Source: Amycolatopsis australiensis (lineage in GTDB: Bacteria > Actinomycetota > Actinomycetes > Mycobacteriales > Pseudonocardiaceae). Taken from it: a stretch of 64,000 bases of DNA. The stretch is taken from assembly GCF_900119165.1 (NCBI RefSeq), contig NZ_FPJG01000006.1:4278001-4342000 (forward strand). Direction: 5' to 3'. Of the stretch, positions 37,720-47,485 are shown piece after piece. A model generated the notes under the pieces. It saw nothing but the letters and a program-made list of their open reading frames with translations. It was not told the DNA's origin and made no database searches. A program made the position numbers and the translations under genes. Each line of letters starts with the position of its first letter. Position 1 is the stretch's first letter.

Positions 37720-37854
37720 GACCGCACACGTCCGGAAAATCGGTGGACCGCGGCCCGTACACTGGGCTTCGTGGATATCCAGCTGGAGTGACGCCGCGGC
37801 CCGAGTGGCCGCTTGCCGCTGTCCTCCGTTCACCCCTGTCCACGGGAGTTTCCC

Positions 37855-39483
<1,629 letters not shown>

Positions 39484-39661
39484 CCGGTGCGTCCATTCGG
39501 GTGCAAGATCGCCGGGCCCAAGGCACTGGAATGGCCCAATGTGATCGCAGTTTCGACGGTTTTCCGGCTGTCGTCTGGCATTCCGGCGCTCAGTGTTCGA
39601 TCATTGCCCCGGCAGGGGCCGTTATGTGGCCCAGAACACTCTCGGCGGGAAGGCGATCGAC

Positions 39662-39871
39662 GTGGCTGATCTCAAGAAAGGCGCGCGGATCACCGGCAAC
39701 ACGCGCGACAAGCTGGCCGCTGACCTGAAGAAGAAATACGAGAAGGGCTCGAGCATCCGGGCGCTCGCGGAGTCCACGGGGCGCTCGTACGGGTTCGTGC
39801 ACCGGGTGCTGTCGGAGTCCGGGGTCCAGCTGCGGGGGCGCGGCGGGGCGACCAGGGTCAAGAAGAAGTAG
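39662..39871 (+). CDS. small helix-turn-helix protein
   Basis: A 69-residue highly basic protein with a central HTH (EKGSSIRALAESTGRSYGFVHRVLSESG, ~27-55) of the resolvase/homeodomain-like type and a Lys-rich tail. GTG 39662 gives VADLKKGARITGNTRDKLAAD; the SD GGGAAGG is 7-8 nt upstream. Compact proteins of this type are widespread and strongly conserved in Pseudonocardiales in my recollection, but their targets are unknown. The 178 bp before it hold no clear promoter. Its end overlaps the convergent GT87-like gene by 14 nt. Confidence 0.8.
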   Translation: MADLKKGARITGNTRDKLAADLKKKYEKGSSIRALAESTGRSYGFVHRVLSESGVQLRGRGGATRVKKK

Positions 39872-41207
39872 CCGCGGACTGCTGCGCGGGGGGCGCAGCG
39901 GGATCTTCGGCCACGCGGAACGCCAGGTGGGCCCCGAGCAGGACCAGCGGGTACACCAGGTAACCGTACCGGGTGGCCGGGGTGAGCAGGATCAAGGCGC
40001 CGAGTCCGACGGCGACGCGCAGGAGTGCGTCGGAGCCGCTCGCGGGGGGCCGGCGCACCAGCCAGACCAGCATGGCCACGGCCGCCGCGCCGACGAGCGC
40101 GAACGCCGCCACCTGGCCCACCGGGCCCGTCTCGGCGATCAGGTGGCCCGGCAGCGGGCTGGCCGCGGGCGAGCGCACGGCGCCCATCCCGAGGGGGAAC
40201 CGGAAGACATGTTCGACGAAGGCCGCCGGATCCACCAGGTACACCGGCAGGTGCAGCGCGATCGTGGTGGCCACCAGCGCTGACAGGAACCGGCGCAGCG
40301 CCGCCCGGCCCGAACCGCGGCGCACGAACACGAACACCGCCAGCACCGCGGCCGCGGGCGCGACGATGAGCTTCGCGCTGACGACCAGCGCCAGCACCAG
40401 GCCCGACCACGCGGCGCGTCCGGTGGCGGCGAGCGCGCAGGCGAGCACCAGCAGCCCGACGATCGCCAGGTCCGGCCCGGCGACGGCCCAGGTCAGCGCG
40501 GTGAGCGGGCAGGCCAGCGCGAGCTGCGCGGCCCCGACCGGCACCTTCGGCCACTTCAGCAGTTTCAGCGTGCCGAGCACGCAGGCGACGGCCGCCAGCG
40601 CGAACACCCAGCGGGCGTCGGTGAGCGCGTCACCCAGCGGGGTGCCGCCGAACACCGCGCGCGGCAGGCCGAAGACCGCCATGACCGGGCCGTAGGGCGT
40701 GTAGTCGTTGACCTCCGGCGGCCGGCCGAGCGCGGTGACGTCGACGTACGGCGTTCCGTGGTGCAGCAGCAGATCCGCGGCCCGCTCGATCACCCAGACC
40801 TCGGGCTGCGCGGCCCACGAGAACGGCGTGATCAGCCAGTCCACCCCGGTCAGCCGGCGGATCACCAGCAGGGCCAGCGGAAGCACCATGGCCACCAGCG
40901 CGACCACGGCGATCGCGCACCAGCGTGAGCCGAGTACTCCGCGTGGCGTACGGCCGGTCCGGGCCGAAAGCAGCAGCCAGCCGCTGTGCAGCACGCCGAA
41001 GCCGTACGCGGCGGTCGCGAAGTGGCCCCAGACCCGGTAGCCGTAGAACTCCGAGACGAGCGCGGTCGGCAGCGCGAACGCCAGGCACGCCAGGTAAAAG
41101 CCCAGGTCCCACCGCAGGGCGGCGGATCCGGGAGCGTGAGCGGGCGCCGAGAAGAGCCGGGCCGCGCGCCGCCATGCGGGCGCCTGGCCCACCACCTCCG
41201 TTCCCAC
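39858..41207 (-). CDS. GT87/GT-C-like membrane glycosyltransferase
   Basis: A 449-residue polytopic protein with about 11 hydrophobic helices. After the third helix a loop (HHGTPYVDVTALGRPPEVNDYTPYGPVMAVF) carries acidic residues in the style of polyprenol-phosphate-mannose-dependent mannosyltransferases (DUF2029/GT87). It would glycosylate an envelope acceptor on the outer membrane face. ATG 41207 precedes a short cytoplasmic leader. No partner genes define the acceptor. Confidence 0.72.
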   Translation of the reverse strand: MGTEVVGQAPAWRRAARLFSAPAHAPGSAALRWDLGFYLACLAFALPTALVSEFYGYRVWGHFATAAYGFGVLHSGWLLLSARTGRTPRGVLGSRWCAIAVVALVAMVLPLALLVIRRLTGVDWLITPFSWAAQPEVWVIERAADLLLHHGTPYVDVTALGRPPEVNDYTPYGPVMAVFGLPRAVFGGTPLGDALTDARWVFALAAVACVLGTLKLLKWPKVPVGAAQLALACPLTALTWAVAGPDLAIVGLLVLACALAATGRAAWSGLVLALVVSAKLIVAPAAAVLAVFVFVRRGSGRAALRRFLSALVATTIALHLPVYLVDPAAFVEHVFRFPLGMGAVRSPAASPLPGHLIAETGPVGQVAAFALVGAAAVAMLVWLVRRPPASGSDALLRVAVGLGALILLTPATRYGYLVYPLVLLGAHLAFRVAEDPAAPPAQQSAATSS

Positions 41208-41240
41208 TTCGCCAGGCTACCGAGGCGCCCGGCGCCCGGT

Positions 41241-42092
41241 TCAGCCGACGTCGCGCAGGCGGGGGAGCAGGTCCGCGGCCGCGCCGGCCGCCTTGACGAC
41301 GTCGTCGTGACCGCCCGGCATCAGGACGAGCTCGGTGAACCCGGCGGCGACGTAGCTCTCCGCCAGCCGGAGGGCACCGTCCGCATCGGACGGCAGCCGG
41401 AACTGCACCGCTCGGCGGATCGTCGCCGGGTCGCGGCCCGCCGCCGCGCAGTGCTCGTCGAGCACCCGCGAAAGCCGTTGCAGCTCGGCGAGTTCGGTGC
41501 CCGGCAGGGCGGCGCTGAGCCAGACGTCGGCGTGCTCGGCGACCACGCGCAGGCCGCGCTTCTCGCCGCTGCTGCCCAGCCACAGCGGCGGCTTCGCCTG
41601 CACCGGCTTCGGGTCGCTGACCGCGCCGGTCAGCGTGTAGTACCGGCCCCGGTAATCGGTTTCCCGGCGGGTCCACAGCAGACCGAGGATCTCGCACGTC
41701 TCGGCCAGCCGTCCGACGCGTTCGGCCGCCGGCGGCGTCGGCGTGCCCATCATGGCGTCGGTCAGCGTGTCGCCGCCCGCGCCGAGGCCGACGTCGAGCC
41801 GGCCGCCGGAGAGGTGGTCGACGGTCACGGCGATCTTCGCGAACGTGCCCGGGTGCCGGTTGGTGTTGCCGGACACCAGGCAGCCGATCCGCACCCGCCG
41901 GGTCGCCTCGGCCATCGCCGCCAGCAGCGTCCAGCCGTCGAAGATGTCGCCGGTGCGGTCCGCGCCCATCGGCGCGAGGTGGTCGAACACCCAGCAGCCG
42001 TCGAAGCCGGCGTCGTCGGCGATGGCCCAGATCTGGCGCAGCGCGGCGATGCCGACGTGCTGCTGCGGTGGCTTGAGTCCGACGGTGGTCAT
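41241..42092 (-). CDS. LLM-class flavin- or F420-dependent oxidoreductase
   Basis: A 283-residue luciferase-like monooxygenase-family enzyme. The TIM-barrel pattern is clear: GCWVFDHLAPMGADRTGDIFDGW, RVRIGCLVSGNTNRHPGTFAKIAVTVDHLSGGRLDVGLGAGG and PLWLGSSGEKRGLRVVAEHAD. The GNTNRHPG and SGGR segments suit an F420 cofactor in actinobacteria, but FMN cannot be excluded. ATG 42092 has the SD CAGGAG 6 nt upstream. It is divergent from the MarR gene across a perfect operator, so MarR probably regulates it. Confidence 0.87.
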   Translation of the reverse strand: MTTVGLKPPQQHVGIAALRQIWAIADDAGFDGCWVFDHLAPMGADRTGDIFDGWTLLAAMAEATRRVRIGCLVSGNTNRHPGTFAKIAVTVDHLSGGRLDVGLGAGGDTLTDAMMGTPTPPAAERVGRLAETCEILGLLWTRRETDYRGRYYTLTGAVSDPKPVQAKPPLWLGSSGEKRGLRVVAEHADVWLSAALPGTELAELQRLSRVLDEHCAAAGRDPATIRRAVQFRLPSDADGALRLAESYVAAGFTELVLMPGGHDDVVKAAGAAADLLPRLRDVG

Positions 42093-42118
42093 GGGTACTC
42101 CTGATTATCAGTCGTGCA

Positions 42119-42141
42119 GATCGTCAGTATGACTGACGATC
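42119..42141. promoter_or_regulatory. 23-bp MarR-type operator
   Basis: GATCGTCAGT (42119-42128) and ACTGACGATC (42132-42141) are perfect inverted arms around ATG. The operator lies midway between the divergent LLM and MarR genes. ATGACT (42129-42134), 17 nt, TAGAGT (42152-42157) and 6 nt precede the marR GTG, so the right arm covers its -35. A smaller palindrome CTGAT-T-ATCAG (42101-42111) overlaps the LLM -10 region. Confidence 0.75.
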
Positions 42142-42163
42142 AGGATAGGGGTAGAGTTTGCCC

Positions 42164-42604
42164 GTGTCCAGCGACCTCGGAGCGCCCCCGGCCGTCACCC
42201 GGCGGCTCGGCTACCTGCTCAAGCACGCCCAGCTGCGTCTCGCCGAGCTGGCCGAGCCGCTGTACGCGCCGCTCGGCATCACCGGGCGGCAGCTGGCACT
42301 GCTCACGCTTTTCGGTGAAGGACCGGCGCTGTCGCAGCAGGACGGCGCGGCCCGGCTCGGCGTCGACCGGACGACGATGGTGGCGCTCGTCGACGAACTG
42401 GAGGCGCGCGGGCTCGTCCGGCGCGAGGTCGCGCCGGGCGACCGCCGGAAGCGGCTGGTGCGGCTGACCGGCGAAGGCGAACGCGTCCGGGAAGCGGGCG
42501 AGGAGGTCACGCGGCAGGCCGAGACGCTCCTGCTGGCGCCCTTGTCCGCCGAGGACGCGCAAGGGCTGCGTGCCGCGCTGGGCCGGATTGTTCGCGGCGG
42601 GTGA
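42164..42604 (+). CDS. MarR-family transcriptional regulator
   Basis: A 146-residue winged-helix dimeric repressor. The recognition part is ALSQQDGAARLGVDRTTMVALVDELEARGLVRREVAPGDRRKRLVRLT (~55-102), followed by the dimerisation helix. GTG 42164 is preferred because TAGAGT is 6 nt upstream; TTG 42158 would place the start within the promoter spacing. It should bind the 23-bp operator upstream, controlling itself and the LLM oxidoreductase. Confidence 0.9.
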   Translation: MSSDLGAPPAVTRRLGYLLKHAQLRLAELAEPLYAPLGITGRQLALLTLFGEGPALSQQDGAARLGVDRTTMVALVDELEARGLVRREVAPGDRRKRLVRLTGEGERVREAGEEVTRQAETLLLAPLSAEDAQGLRAALGRIVRGG

Positions 42605-42658
42605 ACGCCGGCGGGAAGCAAACGGACGACGGTCGCGTTGTCCAGGTCATATCCGGAG

Positions 42659-42684
42659 AAAACCTCAGCTAAAGTCGAGGTTTT
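42659..42684 (+). promoter_or_regulatory. hairpin or operator before the fused ABC transporter
   Basis: AAAACCTC and GAGGTTTT are exact inverted arms with a 10-nt centre containing TAAAGT. It is 17 nt before the ABC gene ATG and 55 nt after the marR stop. It could be an operator over a -10 or a weak terminator; the sequence does not decide. Confidence 0.4.
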
Positions 42685-42701
42685 GAGACTGGGGGTTTCC
42701 C

Positions 42702-44573
42702 ATGGACAACATGTGGGGGCTGTGGAGCTCGGCGATGCGCGCCGGCGACGCGCCCAAGGCACTGACCCGCGGCACGCTCAAGCGCGTCGCGCGGTTCGCC
42801 CGGCCGCACTGGCGGCGGCTGCTGGCCTTCCTCGTGCTCACCGTCGTCTCGGCGGTGCTGGCGGTGACGACCCCGGTGCTGGCCGGCAAGGTCGTCGACG
42901 CCATCGTCGCCGGACGGGACCTGCCGCTGGTCGTCTGGCTCGCCGTCGTGATCGCCGTGCTCGCGATCGCCGACGCGGGCTTCGGGCTCGTCGAGCGGTG
43001 GCAGTCCGCCCGCATCGGCGAGGGCATCATCTTCGACCTGCGGCGCGCGGTGTTCGAGCACGTGCAGCGGATGCCGATCGCGTTCTTCACCCGCACCCGC
43101 ACCGGCGCGCTGGTCTCGCGGCTGAACAACGACGTCATCGGCGCGCAGCGGACGTTCACCGCGACGCTGTCGGGCCTGGTCACCAACGTGATCCAGCTGA
43201 CGTTGTCGCTCGCGGTCATGCTGACGCTGTCGTGGCAGGTGACGCTGGTCGCGCTGGTGCTCCTGCCGATCTTCGTGCTGCCCGCGCGCCGGCTCGGCCG
43301 CCGGATGGCCGGGCTGCAGCGCGAGGCCGCGAACCTCAACGCCGGGATGACCACGCAGATGACCGAGCGGTTCTCCGCGCCGGGCGCGACGCTCGTGAAG
43401 CTCTTCGGCCGCCCGGTGCAGGAGGCGGAGGACTTCGCGCTGCGGGCCGGGCGCGTGCGGGACATCGGCGTCCGGACCGCGATGCTGACGCGCTGGTTCA
43501 TGACCAGCCTGACCCTGGTGTCGGCACTGGCCCAGGCGCTGGTCTACGGCCTCGGCGGCTACCTCGCGCTGACCGGCGTGCTCGCGCCGGGCACCGTCGT
43601 CGCGCTGGCGTTGCTGCTGACCCGGCTGTACGCGCCGCTGACCGCGCTGGCCAATGTCCGCGTCGACGTCATGACCGCGCTGGTGTCCTTCGAGCGGGTC
43701 TTCGAGGTCCTGGACCTCGAGCCGATGATCAAGGAGAAGCCGGGCGCGCGGGCGCTGGACGCCCAGGGCGGCGTCTCGGTCGAGTTCTCCGACGTCCGGT
43801 TCGGGTATCCGGCGGCGGACAAGTACTCGCTGGCGTCGCTGGAAGACGTCGCCACGCTCGACCACCGCGGCGGCGAAGAGGTGCTGCACGGCATCTCGTT
43901 CCGCGCCGAGCCGGGACAGATGGTCGCGCTGGTCGGGTCTTCGGGCGCGGGGAAGTCGACGATCGCGTCGCTGCTGCCGCGGCTGTACGACGTCGACTCC
44001 GGTTCGGTGCGGCTGTCCGATGTGGACGTCCGCGACCTGACGTTCGCGTCGCTGCGGGAGACCGTCGGCGTCGTGACGCAGGACGGGCACCTGTTCCACG
44101 ACACGATCCGCGCGAACCTGGCCTACGCGCGGCCGGGCGTCACCGACGAGGAGATCTGGGCGGCGCTGGAGCGCGCCCGGCTCGGTGAGCTGGTCCGGTC
44201 GCTGCCCGACGGCCTCGACACGATGGTGGGCGAGCGCGGCTACCGCCTCTCCGGCGGCGAGCGCCAGCGGCTGACCATCGCGCGGCTCCTGCTGGCCCAG
44301 CCCAAGGTCGTCGTCCTCGACGAGGCGACCGCGCACCTGGACTCCGAGTCGGAGGCGGCGGTCGGCGAAGCCCTGACGCACGCACTGGCGGGCCGCACGG
44401 CCCTGGTCATCGCGCACCGGCTCTCGACGGTCCGCGCGGCCGACCAGATCCTGGTGCTGGAGCACGGCGAGATCGTCGAACGCGGCACGCACGAACAGCT
44501 CCTGGCCTTGAACGGCCGCTACGCGACGCTGCACGCCACGCAGTTCGCGGACGAGGAACCCGCCGTGGCGTGA
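42702..44573 (+). CDS. fused ABC exporter (transmembrane domain plus ATPase)
   Basis: A 623-residue half-transporter that works as a homo- or heterodimer to export lipids or drugs. Six helices span ~45-310 (ABC transporter type-1 fold). The ATPase carries GSSGAGKSTIASLLPRLYDV (Walker A), LSGGERQRLTIARLLL (signature), VVVLDEATAHLDSESE (Walker B) and IAHRLSTV (switch). ATG 42702 starts a short amphipathic leader. It has no partner half-transporter next to it, which favours a homodimer. Confidence 0.92.
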   Translation: MDNMWGLWSSAMRAGDAPKALTRGTLKRVARFARPHWRRLLAFLVLTVVSAVLAVTTPVLAGKVVDAIVAGRDLPLVVWLAVVIAVLAIADAGFGLVERWQSARIGEGIIFDLRRAVFEHVQRMPIAFFTRTRTGALVSRLNNDVIGAQRTFTATLSGLVTNVIQLTLSLAVMLTLSWQVTLVALVLLPIFVLPARRLGRRMAGLQREAANLNAGMTTQMTERFSAPGATLVKLFGRPVQEAEDFALRAGRVRDIGVRTAMLTRWFMTSLTLVSALAQALVYGLGGYLALTGVLAPGTVVALALLLTRLYAPLTALANVRVDVMTALVSFERVFEVLDLEPMIKEKPGARALDAQGGVSVEFSDVRFGYPAADKYSLASLEDVATLDHRGGEEVLHGISFRAEPGQMVALVGSSGAGKSTIASLLPRLYDVDSGSVRLSDVDVRDLTFASLRETVGVVTQDGHLFHDTIRANLAYARPGVTDEEIWAALERARLGELVRSLPDGLDTMVGERGYRLSGGERQRLTIARLLLAQPKVVVLDEATAHLDSESEAAVGEALTHALAGRTALVIAHRLSTVRAADQILVLEHGEIVERGTHEQLLALNGRYATLHATQFADEEPAVA

Positions 44574-44585
44574 CCCCGGAGGGCG

Positions 44586-45746
44586 TCACACGTTCGGCAG
44601 GGACTCGTAGAGGGCGTGGACCAGGGCCATCTTGCGGGGGTCGTCGCGGATCAGGGGGCCCAGCCGGTTGAGGGTGTAGCCGAACGAGATGCCGTTTTCC
44701 GGGTCGGCGCCGCCGGAGGAGCCGCCCAGGCCGTCGTGGCCGAAGGCCGCCGGATTGGGGCCGAAGCCGCGGGCGTCGCTGCCGAGGTAGAAGCCCAGCG
44801 CCCACTCGTTCGGCAGGCCGACCACCAGGTCGACCTCCTTGCCCTGGCTCGCCCGCGCCCGGGCCAGAGCCGGCGCCGACAGCAGGGCGCCGGTGGCCAG
44901 TGCGCCGTAGATCGTCGCGATCGCGTGGGCCGTGCCGTGGCCGTTCAGCGCCGGCAGGACCGCGTGCCGCCACGCCGGTTCGTTCGCGTCGTGGCCTTCG
45001 ACGCGCGGGTTCGCCATCGCGGCCAGCGCGACCGGGCCCGCGTTCGCGAACGCCGTGGCCAGCGCCTCCGCCATCTCCTCGGTCAGCACCGGGTCGACCA
45101 GCGTGGCGCAGCGGTCCAGGTCGGCGTCCGGGCCCAGGCCGATGGAGAAGTCCGCGCCGAGCGGCCCGGCGATCTGCTCGGCGAAGAACTCGCGGACGCC
45201 CTGCCCGGCGACCCGCCGCACGACCTCGCCGACGAGCCAGCCGAAGGCCAGCGCGTGGTAGCCGCCCGCCGAACCCGGTTCGTACAACGGTTCCTGGGCC
45301 GCGAGCAGCGACGTCATCAGGTCCCAGTCGTAGAGCTCCTCGACGCGGACCGGCCGGTCCAGCCCGATCCCGGGGACGCCGGAGCGGTGCGAAAGCAGCC
45401 AGCGCACCGGGATTCCGGCCTTGCCGCCCGCAGCGAACTCCGGCCAGTACTTCGCGACCGGCGCGTCCAGGTCCAGCTCGCCCGCGTCGGCCAGCTTGTG
45501 CGCGCACAGCGCGGTCAGCCCCTTGGTCGTCGACCAGACGTTGACCAGGGTGTCCGGCCGCCACGGCCGGGCGCGGTCCGGCCCGGTCCAGCCACCCCAC
45601 AGGTCCACGACGACCTCGCCGTGGCGGGTGGCGGTGAACGCTGCACCCAGCTCACCGCGGTCGCGGAAGTTCGCCGCGAAAGCCTCGCGCACCGGCTCGA
45701 AGCCGGGCGCGCACTGGCCGTGCACCGTCGCCGTGGCACTGTCCAC
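44586..45746 (-). CDS. serine hydrolase of the beta-lactamase/EstB family
   Basis: A 386-residue beta-lactamase-fold esterase or peptidase. The SxxK nucleophile motif is STTKGL (NVWSTTKGLTAL, ~75). The Tyr motif is probably YHALAFGWLVG, and HDGLGGSSGGADPENGISFGY gives the third box. There is no signal peptide, so it acts in the cytosol, most like EstB-type esterases. GTG 45746 is fixed by the SD GAGGAGG 4 nt upstream. A perfect palindrome at 45776-45789 lies in its promoter region. Confidence 0.86.
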   Translation of the reverse strand: MDSATATVHGQCAPGFEPVREAFAANFRDRGELGAAFTATRHGEVVVDLWGGWTGPDRARPWRPDTLVNVWSTTKGLTALCAHKLADAGELDLDAPVAKYWPEFAAGGKAGIPVRWLLSHRSGVPGIGLDRPVRVEELYDWDLMTSLLAAQEPLYEPGSAGGYHALAFGWLVGEVVRRVAGQGVREFFAEQIAGPLGADFSIGLGPDADLDRCATLVDPVLTEEMAEALATAFANAGPVALAAMANPRVEGHDANEPAWRHAVLPALNGHGTAHAIATIYGALATGALLSAPALARARASQGKEVDLVVGLPNEWALGFYLGSDARGFGPNPAAFGHDGLGGSSGGADPENGISFGYTLNRLGPLIRDDPRKMALVHALYESLPNV

Positions 45747-45775
45747 CGGACCTCCTCGGGGAGCGACCGATCCAC

Positions 45776-45789
45776 ACCGACCAGTCGGT
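45776..45789. promoter_or_regulatory. 14-bp palindromic operator upstream of the serine hydrolase
   Basis: ACCGAC-CA-GTCGGT has perfect 6-bp arms, the size and form of a TetR/AcrR-type site. It is 30 bp before the GTG at 45746. No regulator gene is adjacent. Confidence 0.55.
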
Positions 45790-45807
45790 ATGTTGACGCT
45801 AAAGCGG

Positions 45808-45836
45808 GCCGGGCACGCCGTCAAGACGTGCCCGGC
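45808..45836 (-). terminator. terminator after the SIS-domain gene
   Basis: GCCGGGCACG (45808-45817) and CGTGCCCGGC (45827-45836) pair perfectly round a 9-nt loop. On the minus strand it follows the SIS stop (45854) by 17 nt and leads into CCGCTTTAG. Confidence 0.7.
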
Positions 45837-45853
45837 CGGTGCTTTTTCACCGG

Positions 45854-46582
45854 TTACCGCAGCTGGGGAACGAGCGGGCCGTACTTCTCGAGCAGGGCCG
45901 CGTTCGCCTCGTCGCCGCCCTCCACATTGGAGCTGCGCCACAGCGGGACGTCGAGGCCCTCGGCCGTGCCGCGGTCGTACACCTGCGCCAGCACCAGGTC
46001 CCAGAGGAACGCGTTGACCACAGTGGACAGCGGCGCGGTGCGCGGCGAGTCCGGCGGGTAGCTCGCGTCGCCGGGGACGACCAGCGAGTCCAGCACCACC
46101 GTCCCCTGCTCGACCAGGGTGCTCGACGACCGCTTCGGCGCCGCCGCCACGCACGCCCGCGACGTCACCGCGATGACCGCCGCCCCGCGCTTGCGCGCCT
46201 CGATGCACAGCTCGACCGGGTACGGGTTGGACCCGGACGTCGAGAACACCACCAGCACGTCTTCGGGGCCCGGCGCGCGCTCGGCCAGGACCTCCGCGGC
46301 GAGGCCGCTGCGCCGTTCGGTCCGCGTGCTGTGCACCGCGCCGTGCAGCGGCAGCAGCTCCGGGTGGTACAGCGGGTACACGCAGGCGAGCCCGCCCGCC
46401 CGGTAGAACGTCTCGGCGACGGCCGCCAGCGAGTGCCCGGCGCCGGCGGTATAGACCAGTGCGTCGGCCCGGATCACCCCCAGCACCAGGTCCGCCGCCG
46501 CCCGCACCGCTTCGGCGTTGGCCCGCTCGACGTCCGCCAGCTGCTTGGCGACACTGCCCGAGATGTCCGTGGCGCTCACCAC
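45854..46582 (-). CDS. SIS (sugar isomerase)-domain protein
   Basis: A 242-residue SIS protein of the UPF0309 type. The phosphosugar-binding strands are YTAGAGHSLAAVAETFYRAGG and VLVVFSTSGSNPYPVELCIEARKRGAAVIAVTS. Such proteins isomerise or sense phosphosugars, for example N-acetylglucosamine or muramic acid derivatives. Start choice is uncertain: GTG codons at 46588, 46582 and 46579 are in frame, and GGAAGG ends just before 46588, so 46582 has the best spacing. No sugar transporter is adjacent to show the substrate. Confidence 0.8.
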   Translation of the reverse strand: MVSATDISGSVAKQLADVERANAEAVRAAADLVLGVIRADALVYTAGAGHSLAAVAETFYRAGGLACVYPLYHPELLPLHGAVHSTRTERRSGLAAEVLAERAPGPEDVLVVFSTSGSNPYPVELCIEARKRGAAVIAVTSRACVAAAPKRSSSTLVEQGTVVLDSLVVPGDASYPPDSPRTAPLSTVVNAFLWDLVLAQVYDRGTAEGLDVPLWRSSNVEGGDEANAALLEKYGPLVPQLR

Positions 46583-46698
46583 ACCCACCCTTCCGTCGGG
46601 GATCGGGCGCCGAATCTACCGCGAAGATGGTGGTGGACGGGGGAATAGCCCGGTGGGCGGGCACGGTTGACCCGGATGCGCGCGACGAGGAGGACTGG

Positions 46699-47391
46699 GT
46701 GAGCGAGGTGGAACCGGCGGTGTCCGTGTGGCCGGCGCGCGGGCGGACCGGAGCGGTCGTGCTCGTGCTGCACGGCGGCGCGGAACGTGGCACGGGCGGC
46801 GTGCCGCCCTGGAAGCTCGCCCACCTGCGGATGGTCCCGATCGCGCGCGCCCTGCACCGGGCCGGCCGGAAGGCCGGCGTCGAGGTGCGGCTGCTGCGCA
46901 ACCGCCGCTACGGCTGGAACGCGCCCGCCGAGGACCCGGTCGGGGACGCCCGCTGGGCGCTCGCGCGCATCCGCGCCGACCACCCCGGCCTGCCGGTCGT
47001 GCTGGTCGGGCACTCCATGGGGGGCCGGGTGGCGCTGCGCGTCGCCGACGACCCGGCCGTGCTCGGCGTCTGCGCGCTGGCGCCGTGGACGCCGCGGGGT
47101 GAGCCGGTCGCGGCCGTCACCGGGCGTTCGGTGCTCATCGTGCACGGCACCCGCGACCGCATGACGAGCCCGGCCGAGTCGCACGCCTTCGCCGAACGCG
47201 CCGAGGGCGTCGCCGCCCGCGTCGCCCGGTTCGAGATCGCGAACGAGGGACACGCGATGCTGCGCCGGTCGTCCGTGTGGACCCGGCTGACGATTGCTTT
47301 CACACTGGACGTGCTCGCCGGCGAAGCCGGGGACGAGCTCCGCGGCGCGTGGGCCGCGCCGGGGCCCGAACGACTGCGGATACCCGTGTGA
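46699..47391 (+). CDS. alpha/beta hydrolase
   Basis: A 230-residue alpha/beta hydrolase, probably an esterase or lipase acting in the cytosol. The nucleophile elbow is VLVGHSMGGRVALRVA (Ser in GHSMG), the acid is in IVHGTRDRMTSP, and the catalytic His is in NEGHAML. The oxyanion strand is VLVLHGGAERG. GTG 46699 has AGGAGG 5 nt upstream; ATG 46627 would add 24 residues without a better ribosome-binding site. It is followed at 94 bp by the methyltransferase gene, probably under a separate promoter (TAGGAT, 47443-47448). Confidence 0.86.
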   Translation: MSEVEPAVSVWPARGRTGAVVLVLHGGAERGTGGVPPWKLAHLRMVPIARALHRAGRKAGVEVRLLRNRRYGWNAPAEDPVGDARWALARIRADHPGLPVVLVGHSMGGRVALRVADDPAVLGVCALAPWTPRGEPVAAVTGRSVLIVHGTRDRMTSPAESHAFAERAEGVAARVARFEIANEGHAMLRRSSVWTRLTIAFTLDVLAGEAGDELRGAWAAPGPERLRIPV

Positions 47392-47485
47392 AAGGCGCCC
47401 GGACAGGGCATTCGGCGAAGCGCGCCGCGGGGGTGCGGCGACTAGGATCGATCACCGGCGTACCTGGCCGGCCGGAGGGAGAACC

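Noticed and set aside
37720..37854. A tRNA or small RNA gene between acVLRF1 and the ABC-F gene
   Set aside because: No cloverleaf, anticodon arm or CCA-type end can be drawn; the region is a plain promoter and leader.
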